A stretch of 52,165 nt of DNA from SVEL01 sp045126475 (lineage in GTDB: Bacteria; Bacillota; Clostridia; Lachnospirales; Lachnospiraceae), in NCBI GenBank assembly GCA_045126475.1, contig JBGVOL010000062.1, positions 1 through 52,165 of the forward strand. Reading direction: 5' to 3'. Both the position numbers and the translations under genes were made by a program. The notes beneath the pieces are model-generated. The model saw nothing but the letters and a program-made list of their open reading frames with translations, was not told the DNA's origin and searched no databases. Below are positions 1 through 8,739 of the stretch, piece by piece (the stretch's first letter is position 1; the number at the start of each line of letters is the position of its first letter).

Positions 1-2
1 AT

Positions 3-1340
3 AACCGAAGCGCGGGAAAGAAAGAAGATGGATCAATACTTCTCTTAGGAAGATATGGATTTGATGGAGATTATCTAGAGCGCTCTGGTCTATTTGAGTA
101 CAAGACAAGAGGGAGTAAGCTTAAATCGGTAAAATATCCTCAGCTGGATATTACTTTTATGACGGTGCACATGGCAAAAGGTCTTGGTTATGACAATGTA
201 ATTGTTGTAAACGGTAAAAATGAAACCTATGGATTTCCTTCAAAAATTGAAGACGATCCCGTACTTTCATTTGTTATTAAGGGAGATAATTCTATTGACT
301 ACGCGGAAGAGAGAAGATTATTCTATGTTGCGATGACCAGAACGAAGAATAGAGTGTATTTTATCGCTCCTGAACAAAATCCTTCTGAGTTTTTACTAGA
401 GATAAAGCATGATTACAAGAGCGTAGTGCTAAAAGGAAAGTGGAACGATGAGGAGATAAAGCAAAATTCAACTAGGAAAGTCTGCCCGATATGTGGATAT
501 CCATTGCAGTTTAGATATAAGAATGCATATGGATTGAAATTATATATGTGTACAAATGATCAAGAGATGTGCGGCTTTATGACTAATGATATTAAAGCTG
601 GAAAATTGGCCATTATGAAGTGTGATAAATGCCGTGATGGATATTTGATAGCGAAGAGTGCTGGAAATGGATACTTTCTTGGATGTACCAATTATAAAAA
701 TGATAAGACAGGTTGCAATAATACAATAGGAGCAAACGAGTATCTTACATTAAAAAATATCGAACCAGACTTTGCTGAGCCATTTGTTTCAGCAGTTTCG
801 GTAATACCTGCAGAAGAGAAGAAGAAAGAAGAAATAGCGCTTCCTGATATGAAAAAAAAGGAAGTTCCTATTGTAGAGAAAAAGGATAGTGAGATGGTTG
901 TGCACAAGCAAGATAAAGTAGCAACTCAGGAGAGTGGTTCAGGTGAGCTTACTTACAAAGGAAAAGAATTAAAGGAGCTTGCCCGAAACACGGTTAATTG
1001 TCTTGACCATATTAGTGAGAATTATTACTTTGGAATTACGATTCTTATCAGTGTGCTACGTGGAGGAAACAGGAAACAAATAGTAAAACATAAGCTGAAT
1101 GAAGTCAATGAATATGGCATTTATGCTGACATGAGCAGAGATGACATGAGAGCTGTTGTTCAGTGGATGATAAATAACCATTATATACTTAAGACAAAGG
1201 CAAAATATCCTGTTCTGCATCCAACATATAATGGAAATCATTTTGATGAATGTATTACAAAGAAGCAGATTAAAGATTTGAAAAAGTATCTGGAAGACCC
1301 TAATAGAGAAGTGTTTGAAGAAGAGGATTCAGAAGACTAG
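3..1340 (+). CDS. Helicase IV (HelD)-like superfamily 1 DNA helicase, 3' part, with zinc ribbons and RQC-like C-terminus
   Basis: The reading frame is open to the left window edge, so only the C-terminal 445 or so residues are present. Residues encoded at about 40-410 match the last helicase motifs of UvrD/HelD enzymes: FMTVHMAKGLGYDNVIVVNG (motif V) and EERRLFYVAMTRTKNRVYF (motif VI), followed by NPSEFLLEI as in E. coli helicase IV. Two topoisomerase-I-type zinc ribbons follow: CPICG at 483 with a CxxxxxxC partner, and CDKC at about 634 with later paired cysteines. After a charged Lys/Glu linker, 950-1240 encodes a segment resembling the winged-helix RQC domain of RecQ (ISVLRGGNRKQIVKHKLNE ... 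YGIYADMS). It ends 23 nt before a RecQ gene, so the two helicases probably share a transcript and may act in the same repair or defence process. The family call is firm; the RQC call is by eye. Confidence 0.8.
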   Translation, partial: NRSAGKKEDGSILLLGRYGFDGDYLERSGLFEYKTRGSKLKSVKYPQLDITFMTVHMAKGLGYDNVIVVNGKNETYGFPSKIEDDPVLSFVIKGDNSIDYAEERRLFYVAMTRTKNRVYFIAPEQNPSEFLLEIKHDYKSVVLKGKWNDEEIKQNSTRKVCPICGYPLQFRYKNAYGLKLYMCTNDQEMCGFMTNDIKAGKLAIMKCDKCRDGYLIAKSAGNGYFLGCTNYKNDKTGCNNTIGANEYLTLKNIEPDFAEPFVSAVSVIPAEEKKKEEIALPDMKKKEVPIVEKKDSEMVVHKQDKVATQESGSGELTYKGKELKELARNTVNCLDHISENYYFGITILISVLRGGNRKQIVKHKLNEVNEYGIYADMSRDDMRAVVQWMINNHYILKTKAKYPVLHPTYNGNHFDECITKKQIKDLKKYLEDPNREVFEEEDSED

Positions 1341-1363
1341 AAAGGTTGTTGTGGGTGATTGCT

Positions 1364-3985
1364 ATGAGTAGCGATTCTAATTATGGAAAAGAATATATGG
1401 ACGACTCTTCTTGGGATAATTTGTTTGAGATGGTGGAGAATTATGAAGAGATAGAGGATGTACCAGTCTATGAAAATCTGGTCTTTTATGAGAATGCCTC
1501 TGTGAGAGATGAAAGATATCATACTCCCGAGGAAGCTTTGAAAGTTTTGTTTGGGTATGATTCTTTTAGACCGGGACAGAAAGAAGTTATTGAAAGCATT
1601 TTGTCAGGAAGGGATGCTTTTGCTGTTATGCCAACTGGCGCAGGCAAGTCTGTATGTTATCAGATTCCAGCAATGCTGTTACCAGGAATTACTCTGGTAA
1701 TATCGCCATTAATTTCTTTGATGCAGGATCAAGTAAAAGCTTTGAATGAAGCTGGAGTTTCAGCTGCATTTATTAATAGTGCGCTTTCGGAGAACGCTTA
1801 TTTTGAAACAATAAGAAAAGCACAACAAGGTTTATATAAAATAATATATGTGGCACCAGAACGACTTGTAACAGATGGTTTTCTGGAGCTGGCGCATAGT
1901 GTTTGTATATCTATGGTTACTGTAGATGAAGCCCATTGTATTTCTCAGTGGGGACAGGATTTTAGACCTAGCTATATGAAGATCGTTGAATTTGTAAGAA
2001 CTCTTGCAACTAGACCAATTATTAGTGCATTCACGGCTACTGCAACAGTGACAGTTCGTGATGATATTGTTTGTACTTTGGGACTTAACAAACCTTACGT
2101 ATTAGTTACAGGTTTTAATCGAGATAATCTATTCTTTCAGGTAGATAAACCAAGAAACAAGGATGAATATGTTATAGATTATATTTCACAACATCCAAAT
2201 GATAGTGGAATTGTATATTGTGCGACAAGGAAGAATGTTGATAAGTTATATGAATTGCTTAAGGACCGAGGAGTATCTGTAGCTAAATATCATGCTGGAA
2301 TGGGGCAGGCAGAAAGAAAAAAGATGCAAGATGACTTTGTGTTCGATTATACAAGCATTGTTGTTGCTACAAACGCCTTTGGAATGGGAATAGATAAATC
2401 TAATGTACGTTTTGTAATTCACTATAACATGCCACAAAGCATGGAGAATTATTATCAGGAAGCCGGAAGAGCAGGCCGAGATGGATTAGATTCCAAATGC
2501 ATCCTGTTGTTCTCTACTCAAGATATAGTTATCAATAGATTTTTACTGGATCATAAGAAAATGTCGGATTTAGATTCAGTTGATAGAGAAACAGTTAAAG
2601 AAAGAGATACAAAACGTCTCCAGATAATGGAGAGATATTGCTATACGACAGAGTGTCTTCGTAATTACATTCTTAAGTATTTTGGTGAGAATCCAGAAAA
2701 ACCATGCGAAGACTGTGGAAATTGTCTGCGAGAGTTTGAAACATTGGATATGACAGATGCGGCTAAGAAGATAATTAACTGCGTATATGAATCAAAAGGA
2801 AGATATGGCAAGACAATAATTATAGACACTGTAGCGGGAGCAAAGACTGCAAGATTAGAGGAAATTGGTGCAACAAATTATAAATCATATGGCACCCTTT
2901 CGGCAGTAAATAAGAATTTACTCAAGAGATTAATTGAGCAATTGGTACTGGAAGGGTATCTTTTGGTTGGAGATTATCAGGTTCTTAAGCTTGGAAATAT
3001 TATGGGTTTAAAAAATCCGAAGGCAAAGGTATTAGTAAAAATAACAGATGAAGACAAGCTTCCTGAAAGAACAACCAAAGCAAAGAAGACTTCAAAGGGA
3101 ATGGAATCTCTTACATCAGCAGGTTTCAAGCTGTTTGATAAGTTAAGAGAACTTAGACTTGAAATTGCGAGAGAAGAGGGAATGCCACCATACATCATCT
3201 TTAGTGATAAAACACTTATTGATATGGCAGCAAAGGTTCCTGTTTCAAAAAGTGAAATGTTGGCAGTATCCGGAGTGGGAGAAAATAAGTACGTCAAATA
3301 TGGAGAGCGATTCTTAGGACTTATTGAAAAAATAATAGAAGACTACCCTGAATTAATAAAAGCAACAGAAAATGCAGGGCTGCCTATAGTATCAGTTGCT
3401 AAAGCAAAAAAGAAGAAGGCTGGCAAGGAAGAATTTTATTTGCTGCAGGAGGAAGCTGATAATTACGAATACACGGATTATTTGTATATCTCGGAGATTC
3501 GTGATGAAATGAATCGCATTTGCGTGCGTGAGAACGTAAAGAGGCTACCGGCAACAAGGCTTACTGAGATTTTGGTAGCTGAAGGTTTGATTAAGGAAAA
3601 AGAAGATGCAGGAAAATATGCGAAAGCTCCAACTGATAAGGGCATCCAGCTTGGAGTGAAAGTGATTGATAAGGTTAGTGAAAAGGGAAATGCATATACT
3701 GTGCTTCAATATCCAATTGAAATTCAGAAAATGTTGGTCGAACGCTTTATTAGTGAAGAAAAGCAGGAAGAGGTAGAAATCGGGATGGTAAAAGAAAGTT
3801 CCTGGCTTGCAAAAAAGCGTGAGGAACATGCCGGTGCATATATGCCTTGGACTGATGAAGAAGATAAACGATTAACAAACGAGTTTAAGAGTGGTCAGTT
3901 TAGTACCGGAGATTTATCAGAAATACATGGCAGGACCACCGGGGCTATAAGAGCCAGATTAAAGAAATTAAAGCTGATTGAGTAG
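1364..3985 (+). CDS. recQ: RecQ-family ATP-dependent DNA helicase with extra C-terminal DNA-binding region
   Basis: 3'-5' DNA helicase of the RecQ family, 873 residues, longer than the usual 600 or so. Visible in order: Walker A MPTGAGKSVCYQIPA (about residue 89), DEAH box VDEAHCISQWGQDFRPSY (about 188), motif V/VI region GMGIDKSNVRF and YYQEAGRAGRDG, zinc-binding CEDCGNC (about 448), an RQC winged helix, an HRDC-like segment (about 580-660), a low-similarity region, and a final PWTDEEDKRL ... GRTTGAIRARLKKLKLIE helix-turn-helix-like tail also seen on other bacterial helicases. I chose ATG 1364, which has GGGTGA 5-7 nt upstream; TTG 1346 and GTG codons lie further upstream in frame. It follows the HelD-like gene by 23 nt. 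Immediately after its two in-frame stops, the same frame continues into an ATPase remnant. Confidence 0.9.
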   Translation: MSSDSNYGKEYMDDSSWDNLFEMVENYEEIEDVPVYENLVFYENASVRDERYHTPEEALKVLFGYDSFRPGQKEVIESILSGRDAFAVMPTGAGKSVCYQIPAMLLPGITLVISPLISLMQDQVKALNEAGVSAAFINSALSENAYFETIRKAQQGLYKIIYVAPERLVTDGFLELAHSVCISMVTVDEAHCISQWGQDFRPSYMKIVEFVRTLATRPIISAFTATATVTVRDDIVCTLGLNKPYVLVTGFNRDNLFFQVDKPRNKDEYVIDYISQHPNDSGIVYCATRKNVDKLYELLKDRGVSVAKYHAGMGQAERKKMQDDFVFDYTSIVVATNAFGMGIDKSNVRFVIHYNMPQSMENYYQEAGRAGRDGLDSKCILLFSTQDIVINRFLLDHKKMSDLDSVDRETVKERDTKRLQIMERYCYTTECLRNYILKYFGENPEKPCEDCGNCLREFETLDMTDAAKKIINCVYESKGRYGKTIIIDTVAGAKTARLEEIGATNYKSYGTLSAVNKNLLKRLIEQLVLEGYLLVGDYQVLKLGNIMGLKNPKAKVLVKITDEDKLPERTTKAKKTSKGMESLTSAGFKLFDKLRELRLEIAREEGMPPYIIFSDKTLIDMAAKVPVSKSEMLAVSGVGENKYVKYGERFLGLIEKIIEDYPELIKATENAGLPIVSVAKAKKKKAGKEEFYLLQEEADNYEYTDYLYISEIRDEMNRICVRENVKRLPATRLTEILVAEGLIKEKEDAGKYAKAPTDKGIQLGVKVIDKVSEKGNAYTVLQYPIEIQKMLVERFISEEKQEEVEIGMVKESSWLAKKREEHAGAYMPWTDEEDKRLTNEFKSGQFSTGDLSEIHGRTTGAIRARLKKLKLIE

Positions 3986-3988
3986 TAA

Positions 3989-4166
3989 TTAAAAGAGAAT
4001 GTATCAAAGGTTAACAGACAAAACTTTGAAAGAGTAGCAACTTACATTATGGCAAATGCAGGAAAGGAATTTTCCAGTACAAACATAGAGAACTATTTCA
4101 TACATCAAAATGCAGATACATTAGATAAAAAGACGATATACAGATACCTTGATAAAATGGAAAAGG
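3989..4166 (+). pseudogene. Fragment of a DUF4143-type AAA ATPase
   Basis: The frame translates to NRQNFERVATYIMANAGKEF followed by SSTNIENYFIHQNADTL and KKTIYRYLDKMEKA. This is the winged-helix linker typical of the single-protein AAA ATPases with a C-terminal DUF4143 domain. No start codon, P-loop or C-terminal domain is present. The piece begins in the same frame directly behind the recQ stop codons and ends abruptly at about 4166, where a receiver-domain sequence takes over in another frame. It is a recombination remnant with no coding capacity of its own. Confidence 0.6.
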
Positions 4167-4332
4167 CCTGGATAATCCTGAACTTTCTTCGATTCCGATT
4201 ATTGCCATGACAGCAAATGCCTTTGATGAAGATCGTAAAGCAGCATCAGAGTGCGGCATGAATGGGTTTATCTCGAAGCCAATAGAACTAAAAGAACTTA
4301 TTCATGTACTCAATAGTGTGTTGGGTAAATAG
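4165..4332 (+). pseudogene. C-terminal fragment of a response-regulator receiver domain
   Basis: The frame encodes NPELSSIPIIAMTANAFDED, RKAASECGMNGFISKPIELK and ELIHVLNSVLGK, then TAG. This is the beta4-alpha5 end of a receiver domain, with the conserved Thr and the Lys of SKP. It closely resembles the end of the hybrid kinase at 5015-6727 (IPIIAMTANAFAEDVKA ... GMNGHLSKP), so it is probably what is left of a second, related hybrid kinase. There is no start codon; the 5' end is fused to the ATPase fragment. Confidence 0.65.
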
Positions 4333-4344
4333 CGGAACTTACAG

Positions 4345-4376
4345 AGCACTTTAGTCAATTATGGTTAAGGTGCTTT
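4345..4376 (+). terminator. Intrinsic terminator
   Basis: AGCACTTTA and TAAGGTGCT form a 9-bp stem (one G-U pair) with a run of six T. It lies just after the receiver fragment and probably served the lost kinase gene. Confidence 0.7.
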
Positions 4377-4406
4377 TTTCATACGTTAAAAAAGGGGCAA
4401 ATATGG

Positions 4407-4435
4407 TTGCAATAGCATGTCGAAAATCTTATACT
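4407..4435 (+). promoter_or_regulatory. Sigma-70-type promoter
   Basis: TTGCAA (4407-4412), 17-nt spacer, TATACT (4430-4435). It would drive the lipoprotein-like remnant starting at 4552. Confidence 0.55.
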
Positions 4436-4551
4436 AACAAAAATGGAACAATAAATGATGAATCATTATATACAGTGTATTGTTTAACTTAATTCAATGC
4501 TAAGAATTCATCCTCATTGGGAAAAATCAAATTACGAGAAGGAGAAAAATT

Positions 4552-4971
4552 ATGAAGAGACTTGCTTGCTTTTTGCTGTCATTAGTTATGGCGGCAACGA
4601 TGCTGACCGGCTGTGGAAACCGGAGCACCAACAGCGGAACCGCCGGGGAAGAAAAAAAGGAAAAGGTCGTAGTCGCCTGCTGGGGCAATCAGATGTTGGA
4701 TAGCTATACTGAGTACCTCTGTGATCTGTTCCCGGAGGTAGAGTTTGAATTTGTTCTGGCAACCAACTCCACGGATTACTACCGTTTTCGTCAGGATCAT
4801 GATGATATGCCCGACATTCTGACAGTGCGCCGTTTCGCACTGAAGGATGCGGTTCTCTTAAAGGATTATTTGTATGATTTGAGTAATACTGAACTGGCTT
4901 CTACTTATTACGGCTCTTATCTTGACAGCTATACCTATGATGATGGTACGGTGAACTGGCTTTGTTTCTGA
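4552..4971 (+). pseudogene. N-terminal remnant of an extracellular solute-binding-type lipoprotein/sensor
   Basis: 139 residues start behind a good ribosome binding site (GAGAAGGAG). They carry a lipoprotein signal with lipobox LTGCG, followed by a solute-binding fold start (KVVVACWGNQMLDSYTEYL) of the kind seen in ABC binding proteins and in Lachnospiraceae sensor kinases with fused binding domains. The frame breaks at 4955-4971 (GTVNWLCF, stop). From 4955 the next frame continues as a different sensor sequence (TGFVSETDTIDGSFLVFSQE) running into the kinase below. I infer an internal deletion that joined the first part of a binding-protein-like sensor to the middle of a kinase gene. A short secreted protein could still be made. 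Confidence 0.55.
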
Positions 4972-5014
4972 AACCGATACGATTGATGGAAGCTTTCTGG
5001 TATTTTCGCAGGAA

Positions 5015-6727
5015 TTGGATACCCCCATCACGATGGGAGAGAATAAAATTCGCTTTACCCATATTGTGTTACTGAAGGATATCCAAACGGTGAAACAGTA
5101 TTATACAACTACGACCTACGGCGGTAGTGCGGCAACCTATATCATCAAGAAGAACGGAACATTAGCCTATTTTGATGCAGACAATGACGATGTCATTGGT
5201 GCCCGGAATATATACAAGGCACTGGAAGAAGCAGAGTATGTTCAGGGGCGGAGTTTTGAAATGATTAAAGAGCAACTGGACAGGAATGGTATTGCGGCTG
5301 CGAATATCCTGCTGGATCAGACTGAGTATTACTATTGTCTTACAACGCTGGATGACTATGACATGACGCTGATGCTTCTGATTCCTGCGGACTCTGTGGC
5401 AATCAGTACCATGAACATGATGAATTCCACCATTCGGACGCTGACGATTTTTATATCAGTTATGGCATTACTGATGCTACTGGCGTTCTTCAGTTTAATT
5501 AAAGTGCAACGAAGCAGCCAGATGGTGAAACTGGAGCAGGAGACGAACAAGGAATTGAATCAGCTGCGTTTGGCGGCAGAGTCAGCCAATGCAGCAAAAA
5601 GCACTTTCCTTAACAATATGTCCCACGACATTCGGACACCTATGAATGCAATTATCGGTTTTACTAATATTGCGATGAAACATAATCCATCGCCTGAAAT
5701 CAAGAGTTGTCTGGATAAAATCAGTGATAGTTCCGAGCATTTGCTTGCTCTTATCAATGATGTGTTGGACATCAGCCGTATTGAAAGCGGTAAAATCAAA
5801 TACGTACCAGCACCTGTTGATATTGTTGAAGTTTCGGATTCAGTGCTTACCATAATGCACGGCTACCTATCCAATCGTAATATCACCTTCCAAACTGAAC
5901 TTGCAGAACCGCAAACGCGCTATGTGTTGACCGACGCAGTGCGTGTCAGGGAGGTGTTGGTAAACATTCTTGGAAATGCAGTAAAGTTTACGAATGATGG
6001 AGGTACCGTCACTTATGAGGTTAGCTACCATCCGGGAATTGATGACCACTACATCAATGTACGATATCGAATAGCTGATACGGGTATTGGTATGGCTGAA
6101 GAATATGTTGACCACATTTTTGACGAATTTTCGCAGGAAGATCATGGTGCCCGTACACAGTATAAGGGCACAGGTTTGGGTATGGCCATTACCAAAAAGT
6201 ATGTTGACTTAATGGGTGGAACGATTTCTGTGGAGAGCAGGAAGGGTGTTGGTTCAACCTTTACCGTTGAATTGCCTATGGAAATCACGGATGCCAGTGA
6301 AGTAAAGAAAACAGATTATGCTGTTGGTAAAGCAGACTTGACCGGTTTGAAAGTTCTCTTGGCTGAAGACAATGAACTAAATGCTGAGATAGCAATTGTG
6401 CAGCTGGAAGAACTTGGAATGAAAATTACCAGAGCCGCTGATGGTGATGAAGTTGTAAATATCTTTGCTGATAACCCGCCGGGCACATTTGATATCATTC
6501 TTATGGATGTCATGATGCCAAATAAGAATGGTTATGAGGCGACGAATATTATCCGTAATTTACAAAATCGTCCTGATGGCAAAGCAATTCCTATTATTGC
6601 AATGACAGCAAATGCCTTTGCCGAGGATGTAAAGGCATCTTTGGATGCAGGAATGAACGGACATTTGTCAAAGCCTATTGTGATTGATGAGGTTGTAAAG
6701 ACCATTGCAAGAAATATTAATCGCTGA
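5015..6727 (+). CDS. Hybrid sensor histidine kinase/response regulator, N-terminally truncated
   Basis: Membrane two-component kinase with its own receiver. Residues 1-130 are the tail of an extracellular sensor. A transmembrane segment lies at about 138-165 (LTIFISVMALLMLLAFF). The DHp helix has NNMSHDIRTPMNAIIGF with phospho-acceptor His204, followed by HATPase motifs LGNAVKFTNDGG, DTGIGM and GTGLGMAI, and a receiver domain (about 443-565) with LMDVMMP carrying Asp498 and SKP. The frame is open back to 4955 without an ATG; the first start-like codon is TTG 5015, which lacks a good ribosome binding site and a first membrane segment. Normal relatives have a signal anchor before the sensor, so the gene is probably non-functional or expressed poorly. 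It could instead be rescued by frameshifting from the upstream remnant, which I consider unlikely. Confidence 0.75.
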   Translation: MDTPITMGENKIRFTHIVLLKDIQTVKQYYTTTTYGGSAATYIIKKNGTLAYFDADNDDVIGARNIYKALEEAEYVQGRSFEMIKEQLDRNGIAAANILLDQTEYYYCLTTLDDYDMTLMLLIPADSVAISTMNMMNSTIRTLTIFISVMALLMLLAFFSLIKVQRSSQMVKLEQETNKELNQLRLAAESANAAKSTFLNNMSHDIRTPMNAIIGFTNIAMKHNPSPEIKSCLDKISDSSEHLLALINDVLDISRIESGKIKYVPAPVDIVEVSDSVLTIMHGYLSNRNITFQTELAEPQTRYVLTDAVRVREVLVNILGNAVKFTNDGGTVTYEVSYHPGIDDHYINVRYRIADTGIGMAEEYVDHIFDEFSQEDHGARTQYKGTGLGMAITKKYVDLMGGTISVESRKGVGSTFTVELPMEITDASEVKKTDYAVGKADLTGLKVLLAEDNELNAEIAIVQLEELGMKITRAADGDEVVNIFADNPPGTFDIILMDVMMPNKNGYEATNIIRNLQNRPDGKAIPIIAMTANAFAEDVKASLDAGMNGHLSKPIVIDEVVKTIARNINR

Positions 6728-6762
6728 GAAAAACTTACCAATAATCTGCCGTTTAACATAGG

Positions 6763-6768
6763 TATAAT
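6763..6768 (+). promoter_or_regulatory. Possible -10 element before adenine deaminase
   Basis: TATAAT lies 58 nt before the start codon. No convincing -35 at normal spacing and no purine riboswitch core is visible in 6728-6826. Confidence 0.3.
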
Positions 6769-6826
6769 ATTACTAAGACAACCCGATTGCAGAGGTGCAT
6801 GCTATGGTAGAAAAGGGGGCAATTTA

Positions 6827-8518
6827 ATGAAAACACTTTTAAAAAACGGCTTTGTTATAAATGTATTTACCGGGGAAATTGAAAAGAAAAATGTACTGTT
6901 TGAGAGGGGTAAAATCCTTGGTGTGGGAGATTATGCCGATGACGAGGCAGATGTTATTGAAGATGTCAGTGGGAAATATATATGCCCGGGTTTTATTGAC
7001 GGGCATATACACATTGAGAGTACAATGCTTACGCCGTATGAATTTGCAAAAGCGGTTGTGATTCATGGAACAACAGGGGTTGTTGCCGACCCTCATGAGA
7101 TTGCCAATGTCAGCGGAGATTTGGGAATACGCTATATGCTTGAGGCAAGCGAAAAATTACCGTTAACAGTATATGTTGTTTTACCTTCGTGTGTTCCTGC
7201 GACTGTATTTGATGAATCGGGAGCAGTGCTTAGGTCAGAAAATTTGAGAAGGTTCTATGAGCATCACCGTGTACTCGGACTTGGTGAGATGATGGATTAT
7301 CCGGGTGTCATTTCCGGAGATGAGGAGATACTCAAAAAAATATCTGATGCCCACATGTACAAAAAAACAGTAAACGGACATGCACCGTTACTTTCGGGAA
7401 AGGCATTGGACAAATATATTGCAGCAGGGATTAATGATGATCATGAATGCATTTCGTCAGAGGAGGCAAAGGAAAGAATACGCAAAGGTCAATGGCTTAT
7501 GATTCGTGAGGGAACAGCGGCAAGAAATCTGAATGCACTTATACCGCTTTTTGACAAGCCATGGTCTGACAGATGCCTGCTTGTAACAGACGACAGACAC
7601 CCTGCTGATTTGCTGCAAAAAGGTCATATTGACGGTATAATTAGAAAAGCGTCAGAGGCGGGAAAATCAGTTATAACAGGTATACGTATGGCCACAATAC
7701 AGGCAGCACAGTGCTTTGGACTTCGTGGTGTCGGGGCAATTGCACCGGGATATCAAGCGGATATCCTTGTACTTTCCGACCTTGAAAAAGTGCAGGTAAG
7801 TGACGTCTATTATCATGGCGAAAAGGTCGTGAAAGATGGCAGCATTATTGAATTTAAAGAATCTGAGATAAACAGTGATGTATATAATGCAGTGCATAAT
7901 TCATTCAGAATGAATGAATTAACCGACAGGGATTTTTATATTGAACCAAAAGGTGAAAGGTGCCGCGTTATAAAGACCATACCGGATCAGCTTATTACAG
8001 AGGAGCTTATTACAGATATTGACTTTGCAAAAAACAACGGAATCAATATTGAGAAAGATATTCTGAAAATAGCTGTTATAGAGAGGCATCATAATACAGG
8101 GCATATAGGGTTAGGTTTCATATCGGGAATTGGGATGAAGAAAGGTGCCATTGCTTCGTCGGTTTCTCATGATTCACACAATTTAATTGTTATTGGCACA
8201 GATGAAAAAGATATGGCCCTTGCAGCCAATGAAGTTCTAAGGATGAACGGTGGTCTTACTGTTGTAGCTGATAATGAAGTTGCTGCAGGTATGGCGCTTC
8301 CTATCGCCGGACTTATGAGCGAATTGTCAGCCGGAGAAGCGGCAGATGAGAATGAAAAAATACGAAGAGCAGTTTACGGTTTAGGTGTGTGTAAGGATAT
8401 TGAACCGTTTATGACCATGGCATTTGTCAGTTTGCCTGTTATTCCTAAACTGAAAATGACTACAAGGGGATTAATAGATGTGGAACATCAGAAAATAGTT
8501 CCGTTATTTATTTCATAG
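6827..8518 (+). CDS. ade: Adenine deaminase
   Basis: Converts adenine to hypoxanthine plus ammonia in purine salvage; cytoplasmic metal-dependent amidohydrolase. The 563-residue length is normal for the AdeC/YerA type. Visible motifs: PGFIDGHIHIESTML (HxH metal site), ADPHEIANV, GEMMDYPGV, NGHAP, DDHEC and VTDDRHPADLL, then a typical C-terminal domain with GHIGLGFISGIG and SHDSHNLIVIG. The start is ATG 6827 behind AAAAGGGGG. It stands alone between the kinase and a strong terminator, so it is probably monocistronic. Confidence 0.95.
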   Translation: MKTLLKNGFVINVFTGEIEKKNVLFERGKILGVGDYADDEADVIEDVSGKYICPGFIDGHIHIESTMLTPYEFAKAVVIHGTTGVVADPHEIANVSGDLGIRYMLEASEKLPLTVYVVLPSCVPATVFDESGAVLRSENLRRFYEHHRVLGLGEMMDYPGVISGDEEILKKISDAHMYKKTVNGHAPLLSGKALDKYIAAGINDDHECISSEEAKERIRKGQWLMIREGTAARNLNALIPLFDKPWSDRCLLVTDDRHPADLLQKGHIDGIIRKASEAGKSVITGIRMATIQAAQCFGLRGVGAIAPGYQADILVLSDLEKVQVSDVYYHGEKVVKDGSIIEFKESEINSDVYNAVHNSFRMNELTDRDFYIEPKGERCRVIKTIPDQLITEELITDIDFAKNNGINIEKDILKIAVIERHHNTGHIGLGFISGIGMKKGAIASSVSHDSHNLIVIGTDEKDMALAANEVLRMNGGLTVVADNEVAAGMALPIAGLMSELSAGEAADENEKIRRAVYGLGVCKDIEPFMTMAFVSLPVIPKLKMTTRGLIDVEHQKIVPLFIS

Positions 8519-8527
8519 TTATTAATC

Positions 8528-8563
8528 AAAAAGATATTGACCTTGTGTTAATATCTTTTTTTT
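8528..8563 (+). terminator. Intrinsic terminator after adenine deaminase
   Basis: AAAAAGATATT pairs with AATATCTTTTT around an 11-nt loop, with the T run inside and after the stem. Confidence 0.85.
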
Positions 8564-8633
8564 GTCAATACAAATCAGATATCAGGCTCATTGTTAATGA
8601 GAAGTTAGGTGGTACATCAGAAAGAGCATTATG

Positions 8634-8662
8634 TTGAGTTTCACGGAGATTTATGATAGAAT
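8634..8662 (+). promoter_or_regulatory. Sigma-70-type promoter for the PlsY-like/glycosyltransferase pair
   Basis: TTGAGT (8634-8639), 17-nt spacer, TAGAAT (8657-8662), about 78 nt upstream of the start codon. The rest of 8564-8739 shows nothing recognisable. Confidence 0.5.
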
Positions 8663-8739
8663 AGCATTACTGAAATTCGTGCAAAACACCGAAATAGTAC
8701 TTAATAAGGAGTTGTGAACGGAACAGGAGTGAGGATTGA

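Noticed and set aside
4497..4703. Short frame overlapping the lipoprotein remnant
   Set aside because: No ribosome binding site and shifted relative to a clear lipoprotein signal in the overlapping frame.
6728..6826. Purine riboswitch before adenine deaminase
   Set aside because: The loop-loop and junction sequences of the purine aptamer are not found, and the leader is short.
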